Shown in pieces: positions 14,721-23,312 of a stretch of DNA of 64,000 bases (positions are counted from its first letter, which is position 1; every line of letters begins with the position of its first letter). The notes beneath the pieces are model-generated. The model had not been told where the DNA came from and did not search any database. It saw only the letters and a program-made list of their open reading frames with translations. Source of the DNA: Treponema socranskii subsp. buccale (GTDB lineage Bacteria; Spirochaetota; Spirochaetia; Treponematales; Treponemataceae). A program made the position numbers and the translations under genes. The stretch lies in contig NZ_CP054258.1 of the NCBI RefSeq assembly GCF_024181585.1, positions 620,001-684,000 on the forward strand, read 5' to 3'.

Positions 14721-16214
14721 TTATATACGGTTGCGTTTGAATGCGGTATACATTCTGTCGGAGATGGTTTTCAACTGTGCTTCCGATGTAATTTTGAAAA
14801 GCGAGAGTACTTCCGGATCGATTTGATAAAAATCGATATCGCCCTGTTGGTAGTGCGCGATCGCATCGGCGAGATATATGAGCGAGGCGAGCTTTCGAAT
14901 ATCTTGCGGCGCTTCTTCGGGTTCGTGATGATAGCGGATAACGTTCGAAACCGTTTCCGGAAAATTCCATTTTTCCGCAACGCGCGCACCGACTTCGCCG
15001 TGGTTTACGCCGGATATCAATTTTTCGAACGTTTCTTTTGAAATACCTTTTCCGCTGCAGACGGTCATAACGTGTTCGAGTAAATCCGGATGAGCCGTTT
15101 CGAAAATGATTTTTCCCATATCGTGGAGCAAGCCGCAGATGTATGCATCGTCGATGACCGCGCGCTCGTTCGGACAAAAATTGCGCGCCATATTGTATGC
15201 GTAAAATGCAACTTGATATGCGTGCGCCCACAGCGTTTTTTTGCTGCCCGGAACGTTTGACAGCGTTTTAATGGAGCCGATACTGTACAAAAGGTTTCGG
15301 ATACCGCGAAGGCCGACGAGCTTTACCGCATCCGCGATATTCGCGCACGGGTTTGCAAGCGCGAAAGCTGCGGAATTGACGAGCTTTAACAATTCTCCGG
15401 TGAGCGTCGCATCGTTGCTGATCTGCATCGCTATGTCCGACATCTTCGAATAGGGATCGTTTAAAAGGCGGTTCAGCCGGACGATGTTGTCCGGGAACTG
15501 CGGCAGATTGTTGATCGTTTTAATAAATTCCAGCGCGATGACCGAAAGTTCCCGTTTTGTCTTTTCGGAGAGCGGCAGTATGATGCGCGTGATCGTTTCT
15601 CCGTTTTCCGAAATCGTTTGGAAATTTTCTTCCGTCAAACCGATTTTTTCGAGCATCAAAATCATGATAATGAGACCGAGCCCCGCACCTTCGGAATCGT
15701 CGAGAATCTGTGAAAGCGCTTCTTCAATGGAAGCATACTGCTGCGCCCGCGTGAGCTTATCGTGAATGCGTTTGTATTCGAAAACGGTGAGCGGGCAATT
15801 ATTCCGCACTTCGATACGGATTTTATTCGCACGTACCTGCAGCAAAAGCTTTACATACAAGCCCGCTTTTTTTTGCAGCTGCAGATAATGGTCGATGTTG
15901 CCGAGCGTATCCGCCTTAAACGTCGCCATGCCGGCTTTATAATCGCCCGCGTCCATAATATTCAGATGCTTTTCCGAAAAGTAGACGCGCTTCGTATTCG
16001 CTTTTTTTGCATTCGTCATGAGCTCGCTCAGGCAATAACTCAAATATTGAATCATCTGCTGCTGATCCAATTCGGTCAAAAATGCGCTGAGTATGTCGCC
16101 CATGTATGTTTCCATTTCGCGCGGAAGCGTATATGTCGTAATCGAAAGGGGGATGCCCGAATGAATCGCCGTTTTGATCTTTTCAAGATCGACTGCTATT
16201 TTTTGTGCGGCCAT
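14721..16214 (-). CDS. HDOD-domain signalling protein with N-terminal kinase-ATPase-like domain
   Basis: 497 residues from ATG 16214, chosen because GGAG lies 5 bases upstream; an in-frame ATG at 16280 would add 22 residues. Residues about 60-240 resemble a GHKL ATPase: 'LSELMTNAKKAN' (N box-like) and 'SEGAGLGLIIMILML' (G2-like). Residues about 250-480 are an HDOD domain ('LPQFPDNIVRLNRLL', 'SNDATLTGELLKLVNSAAF', 'CGLLHDMGKIIFETAHPDL', 'GEVGARVAEKWNFPE'). HDOD proteins act in signalling without clear enzymatic activity, although 'LLHDMGK' keeps an HD pair. The combination suggests a stress or second-messenger regulator. Its partner is unknown. Confidence 0.82.
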   Translation of the reverse strand: MAAQKIAVDLEKIKTAIHSGIPLSITTYTLPREMETYMGDILSAFLTELDQQQMIQYLSYCLSELMTNAKKANTKRVYFSEKHLNIMDAGDYKAGMATFKADTLGNIDHYLQLQKKAGLYVKLLLQVRANKIRIEVRNNCPLTVFEYKRIHDKLTRAQQYASIEEALSQILDDSEGAGLGLIIMILMLEKIGLTEENFQTISENGETITRIILPLSEKTKRELSVIALEFIKTINNLPQFPDNIVRLNRLLNDPYSKMSDIAMQISNDATLTGELLKLVNSAAFALANPCANIADAVKLVGLRGIRNLLYSIGSIKTLSNVPGSKKTLWAHAYQVAFYAYNMARNFCPNERAVIDDAYICGLLHDMGKIIFETAHPDLLEHVMTVCSGKGISKETFEKLISGVNHGEVGARVAEKWNFPETVSNVIRYHHEPEEAPQDIRKLASLIYLADAIAHYQQGDIDFYQIDPEVLSLFKITSEAQLKTISDRMYTAFKRNRI

Positions 16215-16306
16215 ACTATCTCCGAAGTGCCGATAAAAAACCGGTTTAAAATCAATTCGATTCGATTTCGAATTTTTCAAAATTTAAAATTGAACCGATC
16301 ACTCTA

Positions 16307-16508
16307 TTATAACACATATCGAATAAAATAACAAATATAATCCGTTCGATTCAGGGCTTCAGCATGAAAATCTATATTCCTCAAAAAATAACCGTTACCG
16401 TAAAAAAAATCGGCTGCACTCCCGGCAGCAGCCCTGCCGTTCACCGCGGCTGACCGTAATCGGAATCGGACTGCGCGAACTTTTTTTGCAAAAAAGTTCG
16501 CTTGCCAT
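16307..16508 (-). CDS. small conserved ORF inside repeat copy B
   Basis: From ATG 16508 the frame gives MASELFCKKVRAVRFRLRS followed by NGRAAAGSAADF, then reads through the left terminal arm and ends outside the element. AAGGA is directly next to the ATG. The sequence is close to the ORFs of copies A and C. Coding status is unproven. Confidence 0.25.
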
Positions 16509-16753
16509 TCCTTATAGTGCGGCATTACAGAAAATATCGATTTTCGAAAATGCCGCACTTGTGCGCGGAAGCGCGCATGTGTATGTACAAGTTTGCAAAG
16601 CAAACTTGCAATTAAACGGTACGCGATATTTCAGCGTACCGTTTAAACCCGGTCAGAGCGGCTCGGCGGCATTGCCGCTGCCTCGCGTTCCGCCTTTTTT
16701 ATTGTATATTATACCTCTTTTATGTGTATACAATTTTTCATGCTGAAGCCCTG
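16352..16753. mobile_element. transposon-like repeat, copy B, with 19-bp perfect terminal inverted arms
   Basis: Ends 16352-16370 and 16735-16753 are exact inverse complements (CAGGGCTTCAGCATGAAAA). The interior matches copy A but lacks the 37-bp repeat unit. Inside, on the minus strand, lie the H1-H4 cassette (H1 stem AAACGGTACGC / GCGTACCGTTT, H2 CAAGTTTGC / GCAAACTTG) and the small ORF starting at 16508. It fills most of the gap between the HDOD gene and the next membrane-protein gene; the remaining bases hold nothing recognised. Confidence 0.72.
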
Positions 16754-16800
16754 CGTTCGATTTTGTTGCGCATTTTGTCCTTTTCGGCTATGATGGCGAT

Positions 16801-17826
16801 ATGGTTTATTCCGTTTTCGGCGATTTGCTTGCGGCGTTTTTGCTTGCCGCTTCGAGCGCGCGGATTTTCTTCCTTAAACACGAACGCTTCGATACTGCCG
16901 CCGTTCTTGTGCCTCCGGCTCTCATCGTCATCGTTTTGCAAATCCTGGCATGGAATATCGATTTCATTTCGGCTTCGCTTTTTGTGCTTGCGCTTATCGC
17001 GTTTTTTACGAATATTCGTGCACTTTCCCGTTTTGTGTCGAAACTCTATGTCGATCATTACAGTCCCGTTTTTATCGTTTTTTCGGTGCTGATTTTGATC
17101 GCATCGATTGCGCTTGCAGGCATTGCCGTCCGCTTTGCGCCCGTCACGGTCGATCCGAATCGTTTGGGCGTTTCGGAAACGAAAATAAGACTTTCCGGCT
17201 CTTTCGCTTCGGGATTTTCCGAAGCCGCTTATTTCGACAGGAGTTCCGCAGTCCTTTACATATACGAAGGGCAAGGCGAAAAAAAAACGTCTCCCGTCGT
17301 AATCGTCGGAAGCGATAAAAGGGCGGACGCGGCTGCGTATCGTCCTTACATGATACTGCTTGCCGCCGAAGGCTATACGGTTATGGCTTGCGATTTTTAC
17401 GCTTCCGACGGGCGCTGGTTCAATTCGGCGGCGGATTTGCGTTTTTTTCGGAAATTTGCGATGACGGTGTCGTATCTCTTTCGGCGGGATTATTTTTTGC
17501 GGCAAAAAGATTTTTACACGTTCGGCATGATCCGCGAGTTTTCGGCCTTGCGCGCCGTAGCCGAAAAAAAATTCGGAAACGGCGTCAAACTTTTTATCGC
17601 ATGCGACGGTATGGCGGATGCGGCAGCCGTCGATTTTATCAGAGATGCGAACGGCAGCGTGGAAGGCGCTCTCGCTTTGGACAGTGTCGGTCAATACCGG
17701 ACGCCCGGTTTCGGCTTGATCGAACAAACCGATCCGCTGCTTGCGGCTTTTTTCGGACTTTCGCGCGATGCGGATATGCGCCTGCCGCACACACTCGTTT
17801 CGGAAACGCTTCGGCGGATTCGATAA
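16801..17826 (+). CDS. membrane protein with a hydrolase-like cytoplasmic or periplasmic domain, family not recognised
   Basis: A 341-residue protein. Four hydrophobic segments fill residues 1-115 (around 5-22, 33-53, 55-72 and 85-110). The rest is a soluble alpha/beta domain: 'SSAVLYIYEGQGEKKTSPVVIVGSDK', 'YRPYMILLAAEGYTVMACDF', 'VKLFIACDGMADAAAVDFI' and 'GALALDSVGQY'. The order of strands and the 'GYTVMACDFYASDGR' turn recall alpha/beta hydrolases, but the nucleophile elbow GxSxG is replaced by 'IACDGMAD', so activity is uncertain. It lies 24 bp before the Nif3-type gene and is probably co-transcribed with it. Confidence 0.7.
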   Translation: MVYSVFGDLLAAFLLAASSARIFFLKHERFDTAAVLVPPALIVIVLQILAWNIDFISASLFVLALIAFFTNIRALSRFVSKLYVDHYSPVFIVFSVLILIASIALAGIAVRFAPVTVDPNRLGVSETKIRLSGSFASGFSEAAYFDRSSAVLYIYEGQGEKKTSPVVIVGSDKRADAAAYRPYMILLAAEGYTVMACDFYASDGRWFNSAADLRFFRKFAMTVSYLFRRDYFLRQKDFYTFGMIREFSALRAVAEKKFGNGVKLFIACDGMADAAAVDFIRDANGSVEGALALDSVGQYRTPGFGLIEQTDPLLAAFFGLSRDADMRLPHTLVSETLRRIR

Positions 17827-17850
17827 TCCGGGACAAGGGGAGGAAAGAAT

Positions 17851-18615
17851 ATGACGCTTTTCGAACTCGACGCGTATTTTAATTCGTTTTTGAAAAAAGA
17901 GAATTTCCCGAACGATATATCCCGCAACGGTATTCAAATTCAAAACGAAGCTCCCGACCGTAAACCGATCTCCAAAGTTGCTTTTGCGGTCGACGCGTGC
18001 GAAGCGACCGCTCTCGAAGCCGTTTCCCTCGGCGCCGATGTTCTTTTCGTGCATCACGGATTGTTTTGGGGCGACTGTACGGTCTTAACCGGCTCTCAGT
18101 ATAAACGCATTGCGGCTTTTATAAAAAACGATATCGCGCTGTGCGCATATCATATTCCGCTCGATGCACATGAAAAACTCGGGAACAACGCAGGGCTTGC
18201 CGACCGCATCGGTTTGAAAAAAAGGGAGCCTTTCGGCGAGTGGAAAAATATGACGATCGGCGTAAAAGGCGTCCTTCGTTCTCCGCTTTCGGCGGACGAA
18301 CTCGCATCTCTTGTTATGCGTCCTGAAAAAAAAGCCGTCGTATTTCCGTTCGGACCTCAAAAAATCCGTACGGTCGGAATCATTTCCGGAGGGGCGGGCG
18401 AAGACGTGCGGCAGGCTGCGGCCGAACGCTTGGATGCGTATATTACGGGAGCTTTCGAGCACGAAGATTATCACTTTGCAAAAGAGGCGGGTATCAACGT
18501 CATCGCGGGCGGCCATTACGAAACCGAAACCGTCGGCGTAAACCTTGTGCGTGCGAAGCTTGAAAAAGATCTGCGCATGGAAACCGCCTTTATCGATATA
18601 CCGACCGGTTTGTGA
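17851..18615 (+). CDS. Nif3-like dinuclear metal-centre protein
   Basis: A 254-residue protein of the NIF3/YbgI family ('GTP cyclohydrolase I type 2 homologue'). Metal ligands show at 'VLFVHHGLFWGD' (HH), 'CAYHIPLDAH' and, near the end, 'GGHYETETVGV' (H..E). The family forms toroidal hexamers with two metal ions per subunit; its biochemical role is still unsettled. GGGGAGGAAAG gives a strong ribosome binding site before ATG 17851. The length matches the bacterial short form without the inserted PII-like domain. Confidence 0.92.
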   Translation: MTLFELDAYFNSFLKKENFPNDISRNGIQIQNEAPDRKPISKVAFAVDACEATALEAVSLGADVLFVHHGLFWGDCTVLTGSQYKRIAAFIKNDIALCAYHIPLDAHEKLGNNAGLADRIGLKKREPFGEWKNMTIGVKGVLRSPLSADELASLVMRPEKKAVVFPFGPQKIRTVGIISGGAGEDVRQAAAERLDAYITGAFEHEDYHFAKEAGINVIAGGHYETETVGVNLVRAKLEKDLRMETAFIDIPTGL

Positions 18616-18723
18616 GCGCAAGCGGAGGGCTTTTGCCGGAAAAACTGCCGATTTTTACAGTACCGCTGTTCTTCGGACGATGTGCTTTTCCGCGCGCTTG
18701 AGCCTGCGGTATCGATTTTTTAA

Positions 18724-18752
18724 TTGTTTTTATTTATTATTTATGTTATACT
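18724..18752 (+). promoter_or_regulatory. promoter of the three-gene envelope unit
   Basis: TTGTTT (18724-18729), a 17-bp spacer, TATACT (18747-18752); the first gene begins at 18808. Confidence 0.65.
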
Positions 18753-18807
18753 ATAGTGAGCTTCGGTATGTTGTTTTAATAATCTTATATAAAGCGAGAG
18801 GATGCAA

Positions 18808-19260
18808 ATGAAAAAAAGTTTTATTTTGCCCGTCGTACTCGTCTTGTCGATGGCGGCGTATGCCCAACGTGCGGATTTTGTCAGCGAACTCATCGTTACG
18901 GACAAAGTTTCATACGGCGCGGTCTGCTATCTTTCAGCCGTATATCAGGGCTTCGTAAACGAAAACGTTTCTTACGCCGATGCTTTGCGCGTTCTCGTCG
19001 CGCGGGGGCAGGCCGCCCCCGGTGCCGATGTAAAAGACTCGGTGACCTTCGCCGAGCTTTCACGCCTTATGGCGAAAATGTGGCATATCAAAGGCGGGCT
19101 TATGTACCGCGCGACCAAAGCTTCCGCTCGTTATGCGTTTCGGCAGTTTAAAGCGGACGGCATCATCCCCGAACGAACCGATCCGTCGAAAAAAGCGTCG
19201 GGTATCGATGTATTGAATATGTATACCGTTTGTTTGCGGAAATACGGAGAAGCTCAATGA
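18808..19260 (+). CDS. exported protein of unknown function
   Basis: 150 residues from ATG 18808, chosen because GAGAGG lies the right distance upstream; an ATG two codons earlier overlaps that site. A Sec signal peptide (KKSFILPVVLVLSMAAYAQ, cut after AYA) is followed by a helical domain with 'SYGAVCYLSAVYQGFVNENVSYADALRVLVARG' and 'KDSVTFAELSRLMAKMW'. Similar small exported proteins precede outer-membrane-like proteins in treponemes. The last four bases overlap the next gene's ATG, so translation is coupled. The function is not known. Confidence 0.75.
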   Translation: MKKSFILPVVLVLSMAAYAQRADFVSELIVTDKVSYGAVCYLSAVYQGFVNENVSYADALRVLVARGQAAPGADVKDSVTFAELSRLMAKMWHIKGGLMYRATKASARYAFRQFKADGIIPERTDPSKKASGIDVLNMYTVCLRKYGEAQ

Positions 19261-20408
19261 AAAAATCCGTTTTAGCTGCGGTATTTGCCGTATTGCTGTT
19301 TGCCCCGCTGTGCGCATTCGATTGGGGCGGAAAACTGAACAATACGACAAAATATCAGGGCAATAAATTCGACTCGTTTTTTTGGTATGAAAGCGCGGGT
19401 GCTCACCTATGGTTTACTTCGCCGATCGGCAGTAAGCTTTATTTCGGTACGGACGCTTCATACGAGTTCCGCTATGATCAAAAAGGCGGTACCGCAAAGC
19501 ATATCGTCGATATCAATTTATTTAAATTGGGCGGAACTTTCCATCCGAATCAAAAGGATACTTTCGAATTCGGCGCAGGCCGCTTTTCGGTGAACGATGC
19601 GACGGGGATCATTTTCAATCAAACGAGCGACGGCATCTATGCAAAATATTCGTGGCCTGTCTGCGCGGTGACTTTGTACGGAGGGACGACGCGGCTGCTC
19701 AACAGTCACGATGTCGTCATTTTGCGCCGCTTTTCCGATACGACGGTAAAGTTCGAAGATGCCTCTTTCGTCTATGTGTTGGGACCCTCGTACATACCTT
19801 TGGGGCTTTCTGTGTATTTCCCGTCGGTGTTTTTAAATCAGGACATTACGCTTGAACAATGGGGATTTATCGATTATTCCGGCGACGGATATAACCGGTT
19901 TTACACGACGCTGATGTTTTCCGGCCCCGTTTTGAACAACCTCTTTTATGCCGCGTCGACGACGTTTTCTACGGTAAATACGGCTTCCTTTTCCAATTTG
20001 TCGAAGTTGACGCTGTCGTTTTATCCCGTTGAAAAAGCGTCGGTCGGATTTTCCGGAGTGTACGCATCGGGCGGTCACGGGGCGATATCGCCTTTCCGCG
20101 GATTTACGTCGCAAACTGCGGTTTTGGCTTCGGAGACTGCCGGCTTCAATACCGAATACGAAAGCAAACTCAAAGCGGAAATTTCAGGCGCTTATACGTT
20201 TTTATCCCGCGTTTACGTCGGAGCTTCAGCTGCCGTCGTCTTTGCCTGCCCGGATGCTTTTTCATATAACGGTTTTCAATGGCGTATCGACGCAATATGG
20301 AATATTTTTCACGACTTGCAGCTTTCGTCGGCCATATATCAATACATAGGGAAAAACGGCGGAAACGATAAACTGAGTCTTTCCGTTTCGGGAGCATTTG
20401 TTTTTTGA
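19257..20408 (+). CDS. predicted outer-membrane beta-barrel protein
   Basis: 383 residues from ATG 19257 (ATGA overlap with the previous stop, GGAG 7 bases upstream). The signal peptide 'KKSVLAAVFAVLLFAPLCAF' region is followed by amphipathic beta-strand patterns rich in Tyr, Phe and Gly ('LYFGTDASYEFRYDQKGG', 'FYTTLMFSGPVLNNLFYAAS', 'LQLSSAIYQYIG') and it ends in aromatic 'SVSGAFVF', typical of beta-barrels inserted by BamA. The family was not recognised. It sits between a small exported protein and a FecR-domain protein, so an envelope complex is plausible. Confidence 0.7.
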   Translation: MKKSVLAAVFAVLLFAPLCAFDWGGKLNNTTKYQGNKFDSFFWYESAGAHLWFTSPIGSKLYFGTDASYEFRYDQKGGTAKHIVDINLFKLGGTFHPNQKDTFEFGAGRFSVNDATGIIFNQTSDGIYAKYSWPVCAVTLYGGTTRLLNSHDVVILRRFSDTTVKFEDASFVYVLGPSYIPLGLSVYFPSVFLNQDITLEQWGFIDYSGDGYNRFYTTLMFSGPVLNNLFYAASTTFSTVNTASFSNLSKLTLSFYPVEKASVGFSGVYASGGHGAISPFRGFTSQTAVLASETAGFNTEYESKLKAEISGAYTFLSRVYVGASAAVVFACPDAFSYNGFQWRIDAIWNIFHDLQLSSAIYQYIGKNGGNDKLSLSVSGAFVF

Positions 20409-20473
20409 ACGACGGTATTTTACGGTGCAATACGCAATCGTTTTTATTAATTATTAAGATGTGGAGGTTGTTT

Positions 20474-21265
20474 ATGGATTTTATTAAAATTAAAAATGCG
20501 GTTTCGCTCGCGCTTATAACCTTGTGTTTTGCGCTTCCGCTTTGTGCCGCTTCCGCAAAGGTTGTTTCCGCGGAAGGCAAAGTCGAAGTCGCACGCGGCG
20601 GAAAATGGGTTCGGCTCGCCGTGAACGATACCGTCTCCGAAGGGGAAGTCATATCGACGGGGTTTAAGTCGAAAGCGACGCTCCGCTGTAAGGGTTCGTT
20701 GCTGCAGCTCGGCGCACTTACGCGGATCACTCTGGAAAAGCTTGTTGCAAGCGAAAAGAGCGATACGGTTGCCGTCTATTTGAATACGGGTGCGGTAAAG
20801 TCTACGGTAAAACCCCTTGAAAACCGCCGGGTACATTATACGGTGAGAAATCCCGTCGCGGTCGCTTCCGTGCGCGGTACGGAATTCGATTTCAGCGGAG
20901 ACGGTGTGATTTCATGTTCCGAGGGAGCTGTCGCCGCTTACAGTGCGCGTTCGTATATTGCTTCCGCTGTAAATGCCGTACCGGCTGAAGGAAAGTCGAG
21001 CGCTGCAACTCCGGCTTCCGATATAGCGCCTTCGGCTCCGGCAGGCACCGTTGTCGTGCTGAGGGAGCAAACCGTCGTGTTTTCTCCCGACGGTATGACT
21101 TCGGGTCCGGCAAAGTCCGCACTCGCTGCCGCTTCGCAGGTTGCCGCAAGTATGAGAACTCCGGCCGAAACCGAAAGCGTCGGTACCGGTGCATCGGTTA
21201 TCCGGAATGCGCAAGTACCGAAAAGCGTCGGAACGGTTAAAGTAAATCTTTCGTTTGACAATTGA
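20474..21265 (+). CDS. FecR-domain exported protein
   Basis: 263 residues from ATG 20474, with GGAGG six bases upstream (the longer frame would put that site inside the coding region). The signal peptide ends near 'PLCAASA'. A FecR domain follows: 'VVSAEGKVEVARGGKWVRLAVND', 'EGEVISTGFKSKATLRCKGS', 'TRITLEKL' and 'NPVAVASVRGTEFDFS'. The C-terminal 110 residues are rich in Ala, Ser and Pro and look disordered. Here there is no TonB receptor or sigma factor nearby, so it is probably a periplasmic structural or binding protein rather than an iron sensor. It is followed by an intrinsic terminator. Confidence 0.82.
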   Translation: MDFIKIKNAVSLALITLCFALPLCAASAKVVSAEGKVEVARGGKWVRLAVNDTVSEGEVISTGFKSKATLRCKGSLLQLGALTRITLEKLVASEKSDTVAVYLNTGAVKSTVKPLENRRVHYTVRNPVAVASVRGTEFDFSGDGVISCSEGAVAAYSARSYIASAVNAVPAEGKSSAATPASDIAPSAPAGTVVVLREQTVVFSPDGMTSGPAKSALAAASQVAASMRTPAETESVGTGASVIRNAQVPKSVGTVKVNLSFDN

Positions 21266-21303
21266 TTTGAGATCGTTTTTATTTTTATCGATGTGAAATC
21301 GTT

Positions 21304-21347
21304 CGCATTCGGGGAAGATTTTTACTTTTCCGAATGCGCTTTGTTTT
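21304..21347 (+). terminator. intrinsic terminator after the FecR gene
   Basis: Arms CGCATTCGGGGAA / TTTTCCGAATGCG (21304-21316, 21326-21338), then CTTTGTTTTT. Confidence 0.75.
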
Positions 21348-21409
21348 TAGAAGGGCTTTGTAGTGCGCGGTATAGGTATAGGCCGTGCGGTAAAATGTCG
21401 ATACGCTTG

Positions 21410-21438
21410 TTGACATAAAATCGTCACTTCTATATACT
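21410..21438 (+). promoter_or_regulatory. tRNA-Thr promoter
   Basis: TTGACA (21410-21415), a 17-bp spacer, TATACT (21433-21438), 14 bp before the mature tRNA. Confidence 0.8.
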
Positions 21439-21452
21439 TACAAAACGCGTTT

Positions 21453-21525
21453 GCCCTTGTAGCTCAGTCGGTAGAGCGCAACCATGGTAAGGTTGAGGTC
21501 TGCAGTTCGATTCTGCACGGGGGCT
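21453..21525 (+). tRNA. tRNA-Thr (anticodon GGT)
   Basis: A 73-base cloverleaf: acceptor GCCCTTG / CGGGGGC, D arm GCTC...GAGC, anticodon stem CAACC / GGTTG with loop ATGGTAA (anticodon GGT), T arm TGCAG...CTGCA with TTCGATT. The CCA end is not encoded. Confidence 0.95.
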
Positions 21526-21564
21526 CGAACAGTCGAAATTGCTGTTTAATCAGGGGATATCATT

Positions 21565-21741
21565 ATGGCGAGTAAAAAGAAAGGTGCTGTTGAAATCATT
21601 GCGCTGCAGTGCACGGAATGCAAACGAAAAAATTATACGACGATGAAAAACCGCAAAAACACGCAGGGTAAGCTTGAATTGAGCAAGTATTGTCCCTTCG
21701 ATCGGAAGCATACCCTTCATAAGGAAACAAAAGTAAAATAG
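21565..21741 (+). CDS. rpmG: 50S ribosomal protein L33
   Basis: A 58-residue basic protein starting [16 protein letters not shown], with two CxxC-like pairs ('CTECK' and 'YCPFDRKH'; the second is degenerate) and '[19 protein letters not shown]', typical of L33. The second pair keeps only one Cys, so this may be an intermediate between zinc-binding and zinc-free forms. It lies between tRNA-Thr and tRNA-Trp, ahead of secE-nusG, the usual order in treponemes. A GGGG site precedes ATG 21565. Confidence 0.93.
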   Translation: MASKKKGAVEIIALQCTECKRKNYTTMKNRKNTQGKLELSKYCPFDRKHTLHKETKVK

Positions 21742-21787
21742 CGCGCAGCCGGTTACGCGGCTTTGCGTTTTAACCGGAGCGTTCTGT

Positions 21788-21818
21788 CCGTTTTTAATTT
21801 TTATAAAAACGGTTTTAT
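21788..21818 (+). terminator. terminator between rpmG and tRNA-Trp
   Basis: Perfect 9-bp arms CCGTTTTTA / TAAAAACGG followed by TTTTAT. Confidence 0.6.
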
Positions 21819-21860
21819 ATAACCGATGTTTGCCGCGCCCGTGCGCAAACGTCATTTTTT

Positions 21861-21933
21861 AGGCCAGTAGCTCAGCTGGTAGAGTTGCGGTCTCCAAAAC
21901 CGCCTGTCGTGGGTTCGAATCCTGCCTGGCCTG
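21861..21933 (+). tRNA. tRNA-Trp (anticodon CCA)
   Basis: A 73-base cloverleaf: acceptor AGGCCAG / CTGGCCT, anticodon stem GCGGT / ACCGC with loop CTCCAAA (anticodon CCA), T loop TTCGAAT, discriminator G. It lies 20 bp before secE and may be cut from the same transcript. Confidence 0.95.
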
Positions 21934-21953
21934 TCATTTTAAGCGGGGGTACT

Positions 21954-22136
21954 ATGTCAAAAGTTATTCAGTTTTTTCGCGAAAGCAAAGCCGAACTTAA
22001 AAAAGTCGTTTGGCCGTCCCGTGACGACGTCGTCTCTTCCGTAATCGTTGTTATCGTTTCGACCTTTGTCGTCGCCGTTATACTCGGCTTGCTCGATTTG
22101 GGATTTACCGCCGCGTTCCGCGCGATCATGAAATAG
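21954..22136 (+). CDS. secE: preprotein translocase subunit SecE
   Basis: 60 residues from ATG 21954 (AAGCGGGGG upstream). The amphipathic start 'FFRESKAELKKVVWPSRDDV' is the SecE signature, followed by one membrane helix. SecE clamps SecY in the inner membrane. It has the short, single-helix form common outside the gamma-proteobacteria. It is followed after 11 bp by nusG, the universal pairing. Confidence 0.95.
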   Translation: MSKVIQFFRESKAELKKVVWPSRDDVVSSVIVVIVSTFVVAVILGLLDLGFTAAFRAIMK

Positions 22137-22147
22137 GAAAGCGCTGC

Positions 22148-22705
22148 ATGGCAAAGAATTGGTATATTCTGCATACCTATACGGGGTATGAGCAGAAGAT
22201 CGAAAAGACAATCAGATTGCTGCTCGAATCGAAAGATATAGATCCTTCTGTCGTTACGGACGTCAAAGTTCCCGTTGAAGAGATTATCGAATTAAAAGAC
22301 GGTAAGCAGCATTCGCGCAAAAATAAATTTTTGCCGGGTTATATCATGCTCGAAATGGATTTGCCGGAGCTTGATTGGAAAAAGACGTGTACGGCGATCC
22401 GCCGCATTCAGGGCGTAACGGGTTTTGTCGGAACGAATCCGAGCGATCGTCCGCGCCCCATTTCCGCAGATGAAGCGAAAAATCTTTTGCAAAAGTCCGG
22501 CGCGATAAAGGGCGAAAAGCCCGTCCGCGTCAAGCAGTCGTACGCCGTCGGCGACAAAGTGAAGATCATCGACGGTCCTTTCGCGTCGTTCAGCGGGGAC
22601 ATCGACGAAGTGAATACGGAAAAAGACAGGCTTCGCGTTACGGTGCAGATTTTCGGCCGCGCGACACCCGTCGAAGTCAGCCTCATGCAGGTTGAAAAGA
22701 TCTAG
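22148..22705 (+). CDS. nusG: transcription elongation/termination factor NusG
   Basis: A 185-residue protein: NGN domain (residues 1-120: 'WYILHTYTGYEQKIEKTI', 'LPGYIMLEMDL', 'VTGFVG') and KOW domain ('GDKVKIIDGPFASFSGDIDEV'). It binds RNA polymerase and links it to Rho or to the ribosome through S10. The length is typical, with no inserted domain. The start fits AGGAAAG upstream. Confidence 0.97.
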   Translation: MAKNWYILHTYTGYEQKIEKTIRLLLESKDIDPSVVTDVKVPVEEIIELKDGKQHSRKNKFLPGYIMLEMDLPELDWKKTCTAIRRIQGVTGFVGTNPSDRPRPISADEAKNLLQKSGAIKGEKPVRVKQSYAVGDKVKIIDGPFASFSGDIDEVNTEKDRLRVTVQIFGRATPVEVSLMQVEKI

Positions 22706-22879
22706 ATATAACAAAGTTCGGAATCAGGATCCGCGCCTTAAAAAGTGCGGACAAAATCTTTCCGCCGCAGGCGCGGCGGGAGAGTATACCTGTTTTGGGA
22801 GAAGCGCCGGTCCGTCGGACATACGCGCTTCGCTAGGGATGCCGCATGCGGTATACCCGCACCAATTAAGGAGTTCATT
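22706..22879 (+). promoter_or_regulatory. leader between nusG and rplK
   Basis: 174 bases without a gene. A hairpin GGG.TGCCGC / GCGGTA.ACCC lies near 22837-22858, just before the rplK ribosome binding site. In other bacteria L1 represses rplK-rplA from a site in this leader; whether this hairpin mimics the L1 site on 23S rRNA is not shown. Confidence 0.35.
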
Positions 22880-23311
22880 ATGGCTGGAAAAAAGGTTACG
22901 GCTGTCATTAAACTGCAGTGCCCTGCAGGAGCTGCGACGCCGGCGCCCCCGATCGGTCCCGCGTTGGGCCCGCACGGAGTGAGCGCGCCGAAATTTGTCC
23001 AAGAATTCAACGACAGAACGAAAAAGATGGAAAAGGGACTCGTCATCCCCGTCGTTCTCACCGTCTATCAGGACAAATCCTACACGTTTATCTTAAAGAC
23101 CCCGCCTGCCGCCGTCCTCATCAAAAAGGCGCTCAAGCTGGAAAAGGGTTCGGGAAATCCGCTCCGCGACAAAGTCGGAAAGCTTTCTCAAAAGGATCTC
23201 GAAGAGATCGCCAAGACGAAGATGCCCGACGTCAACGCGAACGATCTCGAAGCGGCAAAAAAAATTGTCGCCGGTACTGCACGCAGTATGGGCGTCGATG
23301 TGGAGGCATGA
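22880..23311 (+). CDS. rplK: 50S ribosomal protein L11
   Basis: A 143-residue protein starting [20 protein letters not shown]. The N-terminal [10 protein letters not shown] motif, site of the thiopeptide/23S contact, is intact, as is the C-terminal RNA-binding part ('[20 protein letters not shown]'). AAGGAG lies 8 bases before ATG 22880. It forms the GTPase-associated centre with L10 and L7/L12, encoded downstream. The stop lies 1 base before the rplA start. Confidence 0.97.
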   Translation: MAGKKVTAVIKLQCPAGAATPAPPIGPALGPHGVSAPKFVQEFNDRTKKMEKGLVIPVVLTVYQDKSYTFILKTPPAAVLIKKALKLEKGSGNPLRDKVGKLSQKDLEEIAKTKMPDVNANDLEAAKKIVAGTARSMGVDVEA

Positions 23312-23312
23312 T

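Noticed and set aside
22706-22879. A separate gene in the nusG-rplK leader
   Set aside because: The open frame there is only the upstream extension of rplK; the AAGGAG site and the conserved MAGKKV start put the true start at 22880.
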